Position numbers and translations under genes: made by a program. Below are positions 8,044 to 15,585 of a stretch of DNA of 64,000 nucleotides, one piece after another; the stretch's first letter is position 1, and every line of letters begins with the position of its first letter. The DNA lies in the NCBI RefSeq assembly GCF_029813785.1, contig NZ_JARVKY010000021.1, positions 62,001-126,000 of the forward strand, written 5' to 3'. The DNA comes from Streptomyces sp. DH41 (GTDB lineage: Bacteria > Actinomycetota > Actinomycetes > Streptomycetales > Streptomycetaceae). The notes under the pieces were generated by a model. It was not told the origin of the DNA and did no database searches. It worked only from the letters and a program-made list of their open reading frames with translations.

Positions 8044-8445
8044 GGCCTCATTGTCTTCCGGTCACCGCTGAGTGCGCAGCGTCGACCCTACGGCCAGTAA
8101 TCCCGACAAATGGGGGCAGGGGGTGGGTCGGGAGCGCTCTTTGACGGAACTCTGACGTCCGCGGTCGTGACGTCCCCGGCCGTCGCCGGCACTGCTCGAC
8201 CGCGGGCCTGGCAGCTCGACCGCGGGCCTCACTGCCCGGCCGCCGCGGGGGGCGGTCTCGCCGTCCCCGCGGCTTCAGCACCCGGTCGGCGAGGTCCGGC
8301 AGCGGGCGTGGCGGGTGATGACCAGGGCGGTGCGACGGCGACGGCGGCCCTCCCCCGGTGCCTGGACGGCGCCTGAACGGCCGGGGGGGCGCCCCCAGCC
8401 GTCGGCCGCGAGCGGTCCCGTGCCGTTCGGGGGTCCCGGCATGGC

Positions 8446-8481
8446 AGAAGGGCCGCGTCCCGTGCGGGGAGCGACCCTTCT
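8446..8481 (-). terminator. hairpin downstream of the DUF3710 gene
   Basis: An imperfect stem of about 15 bp (AGAAGGG... pairing with ...CCCTTCT) lies about 80 nt after the stop of the dut/DUF3710 operon, on its strand. Confidence 0.55.
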
Positions 8482-8504
8482 ACGCGTGTGTGTGAACGCT
8501 CGCG

Positions 8505-8550
8505 CGCGTACGGAAACGCGTACGGACACGCGTACGGAAAACCGTACGGG
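8505..8550. repeat. 12-bp tandem repeat
   Basis: Three near-perfect copies of CGCGTACGGAAA and a partial fourth (CCGTACGGGG) lie immediately after the DUF3710 stop, between the stop and its terminator hairpin. Confidence 0.8.
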
Positions 8551-8558
8551 GTCCTCGC

Positions 8559-9311
8559 CTACCGGACCTCGGTGATCTCCGGTCCGCGCTGGAGCTGGCC
8601 CATGCCGCCGGCGAAGCGGGAGCCCTCCTCCTGCTGCACGCCCTCGGGGACCATCTGCGCGTCGTTCGGCAGCTTGAGGACGATCGGGTCGCGGGGTGCC
8701 ATCGGGCCCTCGCCGCGGACCACGACCGTGTCCCGGAAGATCTGCTCCAGCAGACCGGCGGCCTGCGGCTGCACCGCGCCCTGGCCCGAGATCACTCCGC
8801 GCAGGAACCAGCGGGGGCCGTCCACGCCGACGAACCGCACGACCTGGAAGCCGCCCGTGCCGTCCGGCAGCTGCACCGGGACCTGCGCCCTCAGCTCCCA
8901 GCCCAGGGGGCCCTCGACCTCGTCGATGATGCCGCCCTGCTGGGTGATGCCGGAGCCGATCTCCTCGCGCACCTCGCCCCAGATGCCCTCGCGCTTGGGC
9001 GCCGCGAAGCCCTGTAGCTGGATGGCGCTGTCGCGCAGCACGACGGTCGCGGCGACGATCGCGTCGCCCGCGACCTCCACCCGCAGTTCCATGCCGTCGA
9101 CTCCGGGTACGAACAGGCCGCCCAGGTCCACCCGGCCCTCGGCCGGGTCGCGGACCTCGGTGCTGTCCCAGGGCCCGTCGGGCCGCGGTTCGGGCTCGAG
9201 CCGCACTCGCTCGCCCCTGTCGTCCGCCTCGGTGTCGACGCTGTCGACGACCTGCTCGGCCTCGCCGGCCGCGTCCTCGGCGGCATCCCTGTTCTTGCGA
9301 CGTCCGAACAC
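8559..9311 (-). CDS. DUF3710 domain protein (Rv2696c-like)
   Basis: A 250-aa soluble protein of unknown function, conserved in actinobacteria directly beside dut. It starts with the basic segment FGRRKNRD, then an acidic linker (residues 10-60) and a single alpha/beta domain to the end, with WFLRGVISGQGA and PIVLKLP as recognisable family segments. The GTG is preceded by AAGGA at good spacing and lies one base after the dut stop. It is therefore the last gene of a thioesterase-dut-DUF3710 operon. The C-terminal QQEEGSRFAGGMGQLQRGPEI is polar and probably unstructured. No catalytic residues can be assigned. Confidence 0.88.
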   Translation of the reverse strand: MFGRRKNRDAAEDAAGEAEQVVDSVDTEADDRGERVRLEPEPRPDGPWDSTEVRDPAEGRVDLGGLFVPGVDGMELRVEVAGDAIVAATVVLRDSAIQLQGFAAPKREGIWGEVREEIGSGITQQGGIIDEVEGPLGWELRAQVPVQLPDGTGGFQVVRFVGVDGPRWFLRGVISGQGAVQPQAAGLLEQIFRDTVVVRGEGPMAPRDPIVLKLPNDAQMVPEGVQQEEGSRFAGGMGQLQRGPEITEVR

Positions 9312-9312
9312 G

Positions 9313-9891
9313 TCACTGTCCTTCCCGGTCGGATACGACCGAAGCGTATCGATTCCCACCCGTCGGGCCGCCCTCGGCGACCTGACCGCTTGTGCCGCTT
9401 GCACGGTCCGTCTCGGCGTGACCGCCGGTGGACCCGAAGCCCCCTTCGGCCCGCGCCGAGTCGGGAAGCTCCGCGACCTGGCGGAAGCGGACCCTCTCGA
9501 CCTGCTGGACGACCAGTTGGGCAATCCGGTCGAAGCGCTCGAACCGCACCGTCTCGCGCGGGTCGAGATTCACCACGATCACCTTGATCTCCCCACGGTA
9601 CCCGGCATCAATCGTCCCCGGGGCATTCACGAGGGCGACACCGCAGCGGGCGGCCAGCCCGGAACGTGGGTGCACGAAGGCCGCGTACCCCTCCGGGAGC
9701 GCCACAGACACGCCCGTGGGCAGAACGGCCCGCTCGCCGGGCGCCAGTTCGCAGCCGACGGTGGTGCGCAGGTCGGCTCCCGCGTCGCCGGGCTGGGCGT
9801 ACGTCGGAAGCGGTACGTCGGGGTCGACGCGGCGGAGCAGCACGTCGAGTTCCGGCCTGGGCTCGCGGTGCGCGGGGCTCGGGCGGCTCAC
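9313..9891 (-). CDS. dut: deoxyuridine 5'-triphosphate nucleotidohydrolase
   Basis: Trimeric dUTPase (192 aa) that hydrolyses dUTP to dUMP and pyrophosphate, keeping uracil out of DNA and supplying dUMP for dTMP synthesis. The five family motifs are in order: PGDAGADL (1), HPRSGLAA (2), NAPGTIDAGYRGE with the catalytic Asp (3), RIAQLVV (4) and the Gly-rich C-terminal arm RAEGGFGSTGG (5). After motif 5 there is an extension of about 35 residues beyond most bacterial enzymes. The GTG start overlaps the thioesterase stop (GTGA), and the DUF3710 gene follows one base later. It pairs functionally with thymidine kinase encoded elsewhere in the window. Confidence 0.96.
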   Translation of the reverse strand: MSRPSPAHREPRPELDVLLRRVDPDVPLPTYAQPGDAGADLRTTVGCELAPGERAVLPTGVSVALPEGYAAFVHPRSGLAARCGVALVNAPGTIDAGYRGEIKVIVVNLDPRETVRFERFDRIAQLVVQQVERVRFRQVAELPDSARAEGGFGSTGGHAETDRASGTSGQVAEGGPTGGNRYASVVSDREGQ

Positions 9892-10472
9892 GGGTTCACC
9901 TCGAAGGCGCGGGTGCGGCGGACCTGGTCCGGGTCGTCCATGGCGGCGCGGATCTCCGCCTCGCGGCCGTGGTCGACGAAGTGATCGATCTTGACCTCGA
10001 TGAAGAGGGCGTCGGCGCGGACGGCAACGGGGCCGTCGGGGCCGCCGATCCGGCCGGTGGCGGTGGAGTAGATCTTCCGGCCGGCCACGGCCGTCACCTC
10101 GGCCTGCAGGTACAGCGTCGTGTCGACGGGCACCGGCCGCAGGAAGTCGGTCTCCAGCCGCCCGGTCACCGCGATCGCGCGCAGCAGCCAGTTGAGCGAG
10201 CCGAGGGTCTCGTCCAGGGCGGAGGCCAGCACACCGCCGTGGGCCAGGCCGGGTGCGCCCTGGTGGGCGGGCTGCACGGTGAACTCGGCGGTGATCGACA
10301 CGTCTTCGCCCGCCCGTGCCTGGAGGTGAAGTCCGTGGGGCTGGTCGCCGCCACAGCCGAAGCACTGGCCGTAGTGCGCGCCGAGCAGTTCGCCGGGGGC
10401 GGGCGCGTCGGGGTGCCGTACGGGTTTCACGGCGTCGGCGGGGGGCTGAAGACCTGGGGAAGTACCACTCAC
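9888..10472 (-). CDS. PaaI/hotdog-fold thioesterase
   Basis: A 194-aa hotdog-fold acyl-CoA thioesterase-like protein. After a 30-residue N-terminus comes a CFGCG segment, then the family signature HGGVLASALDETLG with the Asp/Glu expected at the active site, and beta strands ending VAVRADALFIEVK. The substrate is unknown. The GTG start has no ribosome binding site, but a TAAGGT hexamer ends 8 nt upstream, so the transcript may be leaderless. It opens an overlapping operon with dut and the DUF3710 gene, and is divergent from the DUF3093 gene across only 57 bp. Confidence 0.88.
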   Translation of the reverse strand: MSGTSPGLQPPADAVKPVRHPDAPAPGELLGAHYGQCFGCGGDQPHGLHLQARAGEDVSITAEFTVQPAHQGAPGLAHGGVLASALDETLGSLNWLLRAIAVTGRLETDFLRPVPVDTTLYLQAEVTAVAGRKIYSTATGRIGGPDGPVAVRADALFIEVKIDHFVDHGREAEIRAAMDDPDQVRRTRAFEVNP

Positions 10473-10529
10473 AGGCGCAGACCTTACCCGCGCGTGGGCC
10501 GAACTCCGATACCGTGCCAAGCTTGTTCC

Positions 10530-10994
10530 ATGCAGCTCTCCACGGCCCCGTACGAAGAACGCCTCACCGCGCCCCGCTCCTGGTGGCTGGGCTCCTTCCT
10601 GGTGGGGGTCTCCTTCGCCCTGGTCCTGCTGCCCTTCGGCACGCTGCCGATGCTGGGCGGCCTGGCCGGCGGGACGGCGGTGGCCGCGGTGGTGGCCAGT
10701 TCGTACGGCGCGGTCCGTATCCGCGTCGTGGGCGACTCGCTGATCGCGGGCGAGGCGAAGGTGCCGCTCTCGGCCCTGGGCGAGGCGGAGATCCTCGACC
10801 CGGCCGAGGCCCGTGCCTGGCGCACCCACAAGGCCGATGTCCGCGCCTTCCTGCTGCTGCGCGCCTACATCCCGAGGGCCGTGCGCGTGGTGGTCACGGA
10901 TCCGGAGGACCCGACTCCGTACCTGTATCTGTCCACTCGCGAGCCGGAGCGGCTGGTGGAGGCCCTGACTGCGGCGAAGGCCGCGGCGGCGTAG
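10530..10994 (+). CDS. DUF3093 membrane protein (Rv2698-like)
   Basis: A 154-aa protein with two membrane helices near residues 17-55 (WLGSFLVGVSFALVLLPFG and a Gly/Ala-rich second helix). A soluble beta-rich domain follows (VRIRVVGDSLIAGEAKVPLS) and ends with a helical tail. Function is unknown, but the position beside dut is conserved from Mycobacterium to Streptomyces. It is divergently transcribed from the thioesterase/dut operon and convergent with the next gene, with only 13 bp between stops and no hairpin. Confidence 0.88.
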   Translation: MQLSTAPYEERLTAPRSWWLGSFLVGVSFALVLLPFGTLPMLGGLAGGTAVAAVVASSYGAVRIRVVGDSLIAGEAKVPLSALGEAEILDPAEARAWRTHKADVRAFLLLRAYIPRAVRVVVTDPEDPTPYLYLSTREPERLVEALTAAKAAAA

Positions 10995-11007
10995 CGCACG
11001 CGCGGGA

Positions 11008-12003
11008 TCAGCGCCCGCCGTCCCCGCCGGGGCGGTGACCGGGCTCCTCCGTGCCGGGCTGCTCCGTGCCAGGCTGCTTCGTGCCGGGCTTCCCGGTGCC
11101 GAGCTCCTTCGTGAGGGCGCCCATGTCCAGCGCGTCCCGCGGTCCGTCCAGCGTCGGGAGTGCGTCGAGGGCGCTCCACGGCACCTGGTGCTTGCGCAGG
11201 TCCGCCCGGATTCTGGCGGCCAGCTTTCTGGTGTCGCGGCGGTTCATGACGGCGCCCACGGCCGCGCCCACCATGAACGGCATCAGGTTCGGCAGGTCGC
11301 GCACCATCCGCTTCATGATCTGCTGGCGGAGCTGGCGCTTCATGTGGCTGTTCATCGCCGAGCCGAGGCTCGACGGCTTGGACACGTCGACGCCGCGTTC
11401 GTCCGACCAGGAGTTCAGGTACGCGGTGCTGCGCTGCGCGAGGCTGCCGGGCGGACGCACGCCGTAGACCTCGTGGAGCTCGGCGATCATCTTGAGCTCG
11501 ATCGCCGCCACTCCGGTGATCTCGGCGGCCAGTTCGGTGGGCATCGCGGGCGGTACGGGCATCATCGCCGCCGCGCCGACTCCCGCTCCGACGGTCGCCG
11601 TGCCCTTGGCCGCGCCCGCCACGATCCGGTCGGCGAGCTCCTCGGGTCCAAGACCCGGGAACTGCCGGCGGAGCGTCGCCAGGTCCCGTACGGGGACGCG
11701 CGGGGCCAGGTCGATGATCCGGTCGGCGAGGTGCGCCAGGGCCGCCCTGGCGCGGTGGGAGCCGTTGCGGACCCCCTGTCCGGCCTTGTGCCGGAACGCC
11801 GCTGCCCGTCGCCGGGCAGCGGGCGCCGGCGTCTGCGCGGTCGCCGGGAGGTCACCCCGGTCGACCACTGATTCGAGCGAGGCCGTCCCCGTATCGGTCG
11901 GGCCCCGCTCGTCGTCACGCGCGCTGTAGGGACCGTCGGACGGTCCTTGGTCCGCTTCCCGTCGGGAGAAGCGGCGCTTCCAGGGAGGGGTCGAGCCAGT
12001 CAC
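11008..12003 (-). CDS. conserved Ala-rich protein, possibly EcsC-like, unknown function
   Basis: A 331-aa protein I cannot name with certainty. Residues 1-75 are charged and disordered. The core, 75-290, has helices around two Gly/Ala-rich hydrophobic stretches (GTATVGAGVGAAAMMPVPPAMP and LMPFMVGAAVGAVMNRRDT), a pattern seen in EcsC-family membrane-associated proteins. The last 25 residues are short tandem repeats of PGTEQ/PGTKQ, encoded by 15-bp DNA repeats. The GTG lies 13 nt downstream of the DUF4193 stop with a GAGGCGGGG purine stretch, so they form an operon. The C-terminal repeat number probably varies between strains. Confidence 0.75.
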   Translation of the reverse strand: MTGSTPPWKRRFSRREADQGPSDGPYSARDDERGPTDTGTASLESVVDRGDLPATAQTPAPAARRRAAAFRHKAGQGVRNGSHRARAALAHLADRIIDLAPRVPVRDLATLRRQFPGLGPEELADRIVAGAAKGTATVGAGVGAAAMMPVPPAMPTELAAEITGVAAIELKMIAELHEVYGVRPPGSLAQRSTAYLNSWSDERGVDVSKPSSLGSAMNSHMKRQLRQQIMKRMVRDLPNLMPFMVGAAVGAVMNRRDTRKLAARIRADLRKHQVPWSALDALPTLDGPRDALDMGALTKELGTGKPGTKQPGTEQPGTEEPGHRPGGDGGR

Positions 12004-12016
12004 GGCCGACCCCGCC

Positions 12017-12313
12017 TCAGTCGCAGTCGCGGCAGATCGGCTGGCCGTTCTTCTCCCGGGCCAGCTGGCTGCGGTGGTGCACCAGGAAGCAGCTCATGCA
12101 CGTGAACTCGTCCTGCTGCTTCGGAAGTACACGGACGGCGAGTTCCTCGTTCGAGAGGTCGGCGCCGGGAAGTTCGAGGCCTTCCGCGGCCTCGAACTCG
12201 TCGACGTCGACGGCTGAGGCGGACTTGTCGTTCCGCCGTGCCTTCAGCTCTTCGAGGCTGTCCGAGTCGACATCGTCGTCGGTCTTGCGTGGAGTGTCGT
12301 AATCAGTTGCCAT
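12017..12313 (-). CDS. DUF4193 zinc-ribbon-like protein (Rv2699c-like)
   Basis: A 98-aa acidic protein. The N-terminal 60 residues are polar (DSDSLEELKARR). The C-terminus carries two CxxC knuckles, CMSC and CRDC, separated by about 20 residues, as expected for a structural zinc ribbon. The family is almost universal in actinobacteria and of unknown function. The ATG has a strong GGGGGAG ribosome binding site and there is a good promoter candidate about 90 nt upstream. The small size, strong conservation and zinc ribbon suggest a transcription- or translation-associated factor; this is inference. Confidence 0.88.
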   Translation of the reverse strand: MATDYDTPRKTDDDVDSDSLEELKARRNDKSASAVDVDEFEAAEGLELPGADLSNEELAVRVLPKQQDEFTCMSCFLVHHRSQLAREKNGQPICRDCD

Positions 12314-12719
12314 GGTCGCTCTCCCCCTCTGGGTATCTGCGGGTGTCTCCAGCGCACGTAACGCGTGAGAGGCCGGACTTGTGCCCGACCCGAGGCGGAG
12401 ATTTTGCCTCACATCAAGGTCTGTTACTCAATCGACACCCAACCGGACTCCTCAAGAGTGATCGGCTTGGATGGCGATGGGGACCGTACACGGTCCGAAT
12501 GCCGCACTTCAAAGGCGTCTCACCGTGTACTTCCCGTGATCAGGACCCCTGAAAACCAGGATTTTCCCGGCTTTCCGACAGGGTGCATGATCACGGAGAG
12601 TAGATGGCAGGAAAGCCCCCGTTGTGATCGATCACACAGGCGACTCCCGGGCCGACGGCCTGAAAATTCCGCTCAAAGCGAACATCCTCGGGTCTCGGTG
12701 AGATGTCGGGGTCATGATC
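12314..12719. other. intergenic gap between DUF4193 and cutS
   Basis: This AT-richer gap contains the DUF4193 promoter. It also holds a 16-bp palindrome GGACCGT-AC-ACGGTCC near 12481 and a perfect 14-bp palindrome TGTGATCGATCACA at 12623-12636 that resembles a CRP-type operator with a short spacer. I find no gene. No terminator is obvious after cutS. Confidence 0.55.
12401..12431 (-). promoter_or_regulatory. candidate HrdB-type promoter for the DUF4193 gene
   Basis: On the minus strand, TTGAGT and CAAAAT are separated by 19 nt, inside an unusually AT-rich stretch about 90 nt before the ATG. Spacing is one base longer than ideal. Confidence 0.45.
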
Positions 12720-13964
12720 TCAGATGGGCAGCGTCACACGCATCACGAGCCCTCCGCCCTCGCGCGGCTGCGCGTAGATGTGCCCGCCGTGCGCCCGGGC
12801 CACGGAGCGCGCGATGGACAGGCCGAGGCCGACACCCTTGTCGCTGCCCGTGCGCTCGGTACGCAGCCGCCGGAACGGCTCGAAGAGGTTGTCGACCTCG
12901 TACGCCGGTACGACCGGACCCGTGTTGGTGACCACCAGGACCGCCTGGCCGTTCTCGACCGCGGTGGCGACCTCCACCCAGCCCTGGGCGGCCACGTTGT
13001 AGCGCACGGCGTTCTGTACGAGATTCAGGGCGATCCGCTCCAGCAGGACGCCGTTGCCCTGGACCACCGCGGCCTCGCGCGTGCCGCGGATCTCCACGCC
13101 CTTGGACTCCGCCTCCGCGTGCACCTGGTCGACGGCCTGGCCGGCCACCTCGGCGAGGTCCACCGGTTTGCGTTCGACGATCTGGTTGTCGCTGCGGGCG
13201 AGCAGCAGCAGACCCTCGACGAGTTGCTCACTGCGCTCGTTGGTGGCCAGGAGCGTCTTGCCGAGCTGCTGGAGTTCCACGGGAGCGTTCGGATCGGACA
13301 GGTGCACTTCCAGGAGGGTGCGGTTGATCGCCAGCGGCGTGCGCAGCTCGTGGGAGGCGTTGCCGACGAAGCGCTGCTGGGCGGTGAAGGCCCGTTGCAG
13401 CCGCTCCAGCATGTCGTCGAAGGTGTCCGCCAGCTCCTTCAGCTCGTCGTCCGGACCGTCCAGCTCGATGCGCCGGGAGAGGTCGGAGCCTGCCACCGCG
13501 CGCGCGGTGCGGGTGATCCGTCCCAGCGGGGACAGCACGCGTCCGGCCATGGCGTAGCCGAAGGCGAAGGCGATCACGGCGAGGCCGAGCAGGGCCAGCA
13601 GCGAGCGGCTCAGCAGCCGGTCCAGGGAGGCCTGGCGCTGGCGGTCGATGCAGTCGCTGATCGCGGCGTTGAACTCCGACAGCGACAGATTGCCGTTGGT
13701 GACGCCCGGGCAGTCGTTGCTGGCGACCCGGAGACCCTCGAAATCGACGATCTTGTACAGCGGTTGGTTACCGGTGCGCACCGCCTGGGCGGCGAGCAGG
13801 TAGATGATCGACAGCAACAGGATGCCGGCGATCAGGAACATGCCGCCGTACAGCAGCGTGAGCCTTATCCGGATGGTGGGACGCAGCCACGGCAGCGGGG
13901 TGGCCGACCGCGGGTCCCAGGTGGGCTTCGGAGGCGCCCCGGGGGGCGCGGGTGTCGTCGCCAC
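12720..13964 (-). CDS. cutS: CutS sensor histidine kinase
   Basis: Membrane histidine kinase, 414 aa, of the CutRS system (SCO5863-like). A cytoplasmic N-terminus of about 30 residues precedes the first membrane helix (35-62). A small extracytoplasmic sensor of roughly 60 residues contains two cysteines, Cys85 (NDCPG) and Cys105 (SDCID). The second helix is at 121-140, followed by HAMP, HisKA with His205 (NASHELRTPL) and HATPase (LNLVQNAVRYN, GVGLGLSIARS). CutRS is a conserved envelope/secretion-stress regulator in Streptomyces that also affects antibiotic output. The Cys pair is thought to sense disulfide state. The GTG start lies 6 nt after the cutR stop, giving a cutR-cutS operon. Confidence 0.93.
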   Translation of the reverse strand: MATTPAPPGAPPKPTWDPRSATPLPWLRPTIRIRLTLLYGGMFLIAGILLLSIIYLLAAQAVRTGNQPLYKIVDFEGLRVASNDCPGVTNGNLSLSEFNAAISDCIDRQRQASLDRLLSRSLLALLGLAVIAFAFGYAMAGRVLSPLGRITRTARAVAGSDLSRRIELDGPDDELKELADTFDDMLERLQRAFTAQQRFVGNASHELRTPLAINRTLLEVHLSDPNAPVELQQLGKTLLATNERSEQLVEGLLLLARSDNQIVERKPVDLAEVAGQAVDQVHAEAESKGVEIRGTREAAVVQGNGVLLERIALNLVQNAVRYNVAAQGWVEVATAVENGQAVLVVTNTGPVVPAYEVDNLFEPFRRLRTERTGSDKGVGLGLSIARSVARAHGGHIYAQPREGGGLVMRVTLPI

Positions 13965-13970
13965 GGTCGA

Positions 13971-14624
13971 TCAGATCCGGTAGCCGGAGCCGGGGACGGT
14001 GACGATGACGGGCGGCTCGCCCAGCTTGCGGCGCAGGGTCATGACGGTCACGCGCACGACGTTGGTGAACGGGTCGGTGTTCTCGTCCCAGGCCTTCTCC
14101 AGCAGCTGCTCCGCCGAGACGACCGCGCCCTCGCTGCGCATGAGTACCTCCAGCACGGCGAACTCCTTGGGCGCGAGCTGCACCTCCTTGCCGTCGCGGA
14201 AGACCTCGCGCCGGTTGGGGTCGAGCTTGATCCCGGCGCGCTCCAGGACGGGCGGCAGCGGCACGCTGGTACGCCGGCCCAGGGCACGGACGCGCGCGAT
14301 GAGCTCGCTGAACGCGAAGGGCTTGGGCAGATAGTCGTCGGCGCCGATCTCCAGACCCTCCACCCGGTCGCTGACGTCGCCGGAGGCCGTGAGCATCAGC
14401 ACGCGCGTGGGCATACCGAGCTCGACGATCTTGCGGCACACGTCGTCGCCGTGCACGAGCGGGAGGTCGCGGTCGAGGACGACCACGTCGTAGTCGTTGA
14501 CGCCGATGCGCTCCAGGGCGGCCGCACCGTCGTACACGACGTCGACGGCCATGGCCTCCCGGCGCAGTCCGGTGGCCACCGCATCGGCGAGCAGCTGCTC
14601 GTCCTCGACGACGAGTACGCGCAC
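13971..14624 (-). CDS. cutR: CutR response regulator
   Basis: OmpR-family response regulator, 217 aa, matching the known length of CutR. The receiver has the acidic pocket E7-D8-E9, phospho-acceptor Asp51 (VVVLDRDLPL), Thr of LMLTAS and Lys of YLPKPF. The C-terminal winged helix contains LAPKEFAVLEVLM and the terminal GSGYRI. The GTG is preceded by GGAAGGA at normal spacing; longer in-frame extensions upstream lack a ribosome binding site. It is the first gene of the operon with cutS. CutR is known to repress actinorhodin production and to control htrA-family chaperone/protease genes in Streptomyces. Confidence 0.93.
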   Translation of the reverse strand: MRVLVVEDEQLLADAVATGLRREAMAVDVVYDGAAALERIGVNDYDVVVLDRDLPLVHGDDVCRKIVELGMPTRVLMLTASGDVSDRVEGLEIGADDYLPKPFAFSELIARVRALGRRTSVPLPPVLERAGIKLDPNRREVFRDGKEVQLAPKEFAVLEVLMRSEGAVVSAEQLLEKAWDENTDPFTNVVRVTVMTLRRKLGEPPVIVTVPGSGYRI

Positions 14625-15085
14625 GTCGCTTGTCCTTCCTGTGTCCACCCGCGTAGCGCTTGTCGGCGCACGAGGGCAGGGGGCTGGTGGGTGTGTTGCC
14701 TCCATCCTGCCCTTTTCGGCCATAAGTCGGCGGTAAGGCGGGTGGGGGCCGGGGACGGCCCTCGGCTTCCCGCGTCGGCCGGCCGGCGTGGGAAGGGCGG
14801 GCCGGGAAGGGCGGCGGAATCGGGAATGCGAGATTTTCTCGCGCGGTTGAGGTTTCCGCGGAGGGGAGCGGGGGGAGGACGGCTTTACATCCCGCGATCA
14901 CGCTCTGCCCGTACCGCGTCACCGCGCGGTACGCCGCGGTCCGCTTCCGCAGAGCGGGCGTGGGTGTCCGGCACCGCCGCCGCCCGGCAGGGCAGCGCCG
15001 GGCACTCCACCGGAGACGTGATCGTCCCTTCCGAACGGCACACCCCCGTGCCATCGACCCACGACCCAGGACGAGGGGGCGCAGC
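14625..15085. other. intergenic gap between cutR and a small conserved gene
   Basis: This divergent regulatory region holds the cutRS promoter on the minus strand and the promoter of the 57-aa gene on the plus strand. One small hairpin, GCGAGA-TTT-TCTCGC, lies near 14828. No open frame here has a ribosome binding site, and I could not pick a convincing -35/-10 pair. Confidence 0.5.
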
Positions 15086-15259
15086 ATGGACGCTTTCACC
15101 GCAGGACTTCTGCAGCGCATAAAGACGACCGAGTCCGACCTGTCCCGGGCCCGCGACGAGGGGGACGAGTTCCTCGTCGAGGTGGAGCTGGGAGAGCTCG
15201 ACGACCTGCGCCGTCTCGCTGCCGAGCACGGTGTGGAGGTCGGCGCTACCAGCGTCTGA
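15086..15259 (+). CDS. small conserved acidic protein, 57 aa
   Basis: A 57-residue protein predicted to be almost wholly helical, with heptad-like charged repeats (LLQRIKTTESDLSRA, ELDDLRRLAAEHGV). It has no cysteines and no hydrophobic helix, so it is cytosolic. A GAGGGGG ribosome binding site precedes the ATG, and a perfect 16-bp terminator stem follows 14 nt after the stop, so it is a real monocistronic gene. I do not recognise a function. Its position next to cutRS appears conserved in Streptomyces. Confidence 0.8.
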   Translation: MDAFTAGLLQRIKTTESDLSRARDEGDEFLVEVELGELDDLRRLAAEHGVEVGATSV

Positions 15260-15272
15260 TTCGGCCCGTGAG

Positions 15273-15312
15273 CGACAAGGCCCCGGCGGGATCCAGCGCC
15301 GGGGCCTTGTCG
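15273..15312 (+). terminator. terminator of the 57-aa gene
   Basis: A perfect 16-bp stem (CGACAAGGCCCCGGCG and its complement) with an 8-nt loop lies just after the stop codon. Confidence 0.85.
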
Positions 15313-15535
15313 TGCGGGTTGCCGTCCGGCGGTGAGCGTCAGCGGCCTTCCGCCACGACGAGGAACGACCGCCGCCCTGTCGCGGGCCGGCGGGGGAACG
15401 TCAGCCGCTTCCACGCTACGGCCGGCCGCGCCGCACGGGCGGACGCGGCAGTGCGTGCCCGGACGCGGCAGGGCACGCCCGGCGGGTCGTCGCGCAAGGC
15501 CGGATTGCCCGAGTGCCGGAATTCCGCACCCGCGC

Positions 15536-15574
15536 TGACCGGACGCCATCGCCCCCTGCGACGGCGCCCGGTCA
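15536..15574 (-). terminator. terminator of the hemH-suhB operon
   Basis: A 17-bp stem with two mismatches (TGACCGG... pairing with ...CCGGTCA) lies immediately downstream of the inositol monophosphatase stop on the minus strand. Confidence 0.65.
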
Positions 15575-15585
15575 GCCGGGCAGGG

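Larger units (their letters stand above)
8044..8558. other. intergenic gap upstream of kdpD
   Basis: This gap holds the kdpD promoter region on the minus strand, a hairpin after the DUF3710 gene and a short 12-bp tandem repeat (listed separately). The rest is GC-rich sequence without a convincing gene; several overlapping open frames exist but none has a ribosome binding site or protein-like composition. Confidence 0.6.

Noticed and set aside
12238..12552. 104-codon plus-strand frame in the DUF4193 promoter region
   Set aside because: No ribosome binding site, overlaps the DUF4193 gene antisense, and composition is not protein-like.
12714..15122. Plus-strand 802-codon frame opposite cutRS
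   Set aside because: Antisense shadow of cutS and cutR; composition is not protein-like.
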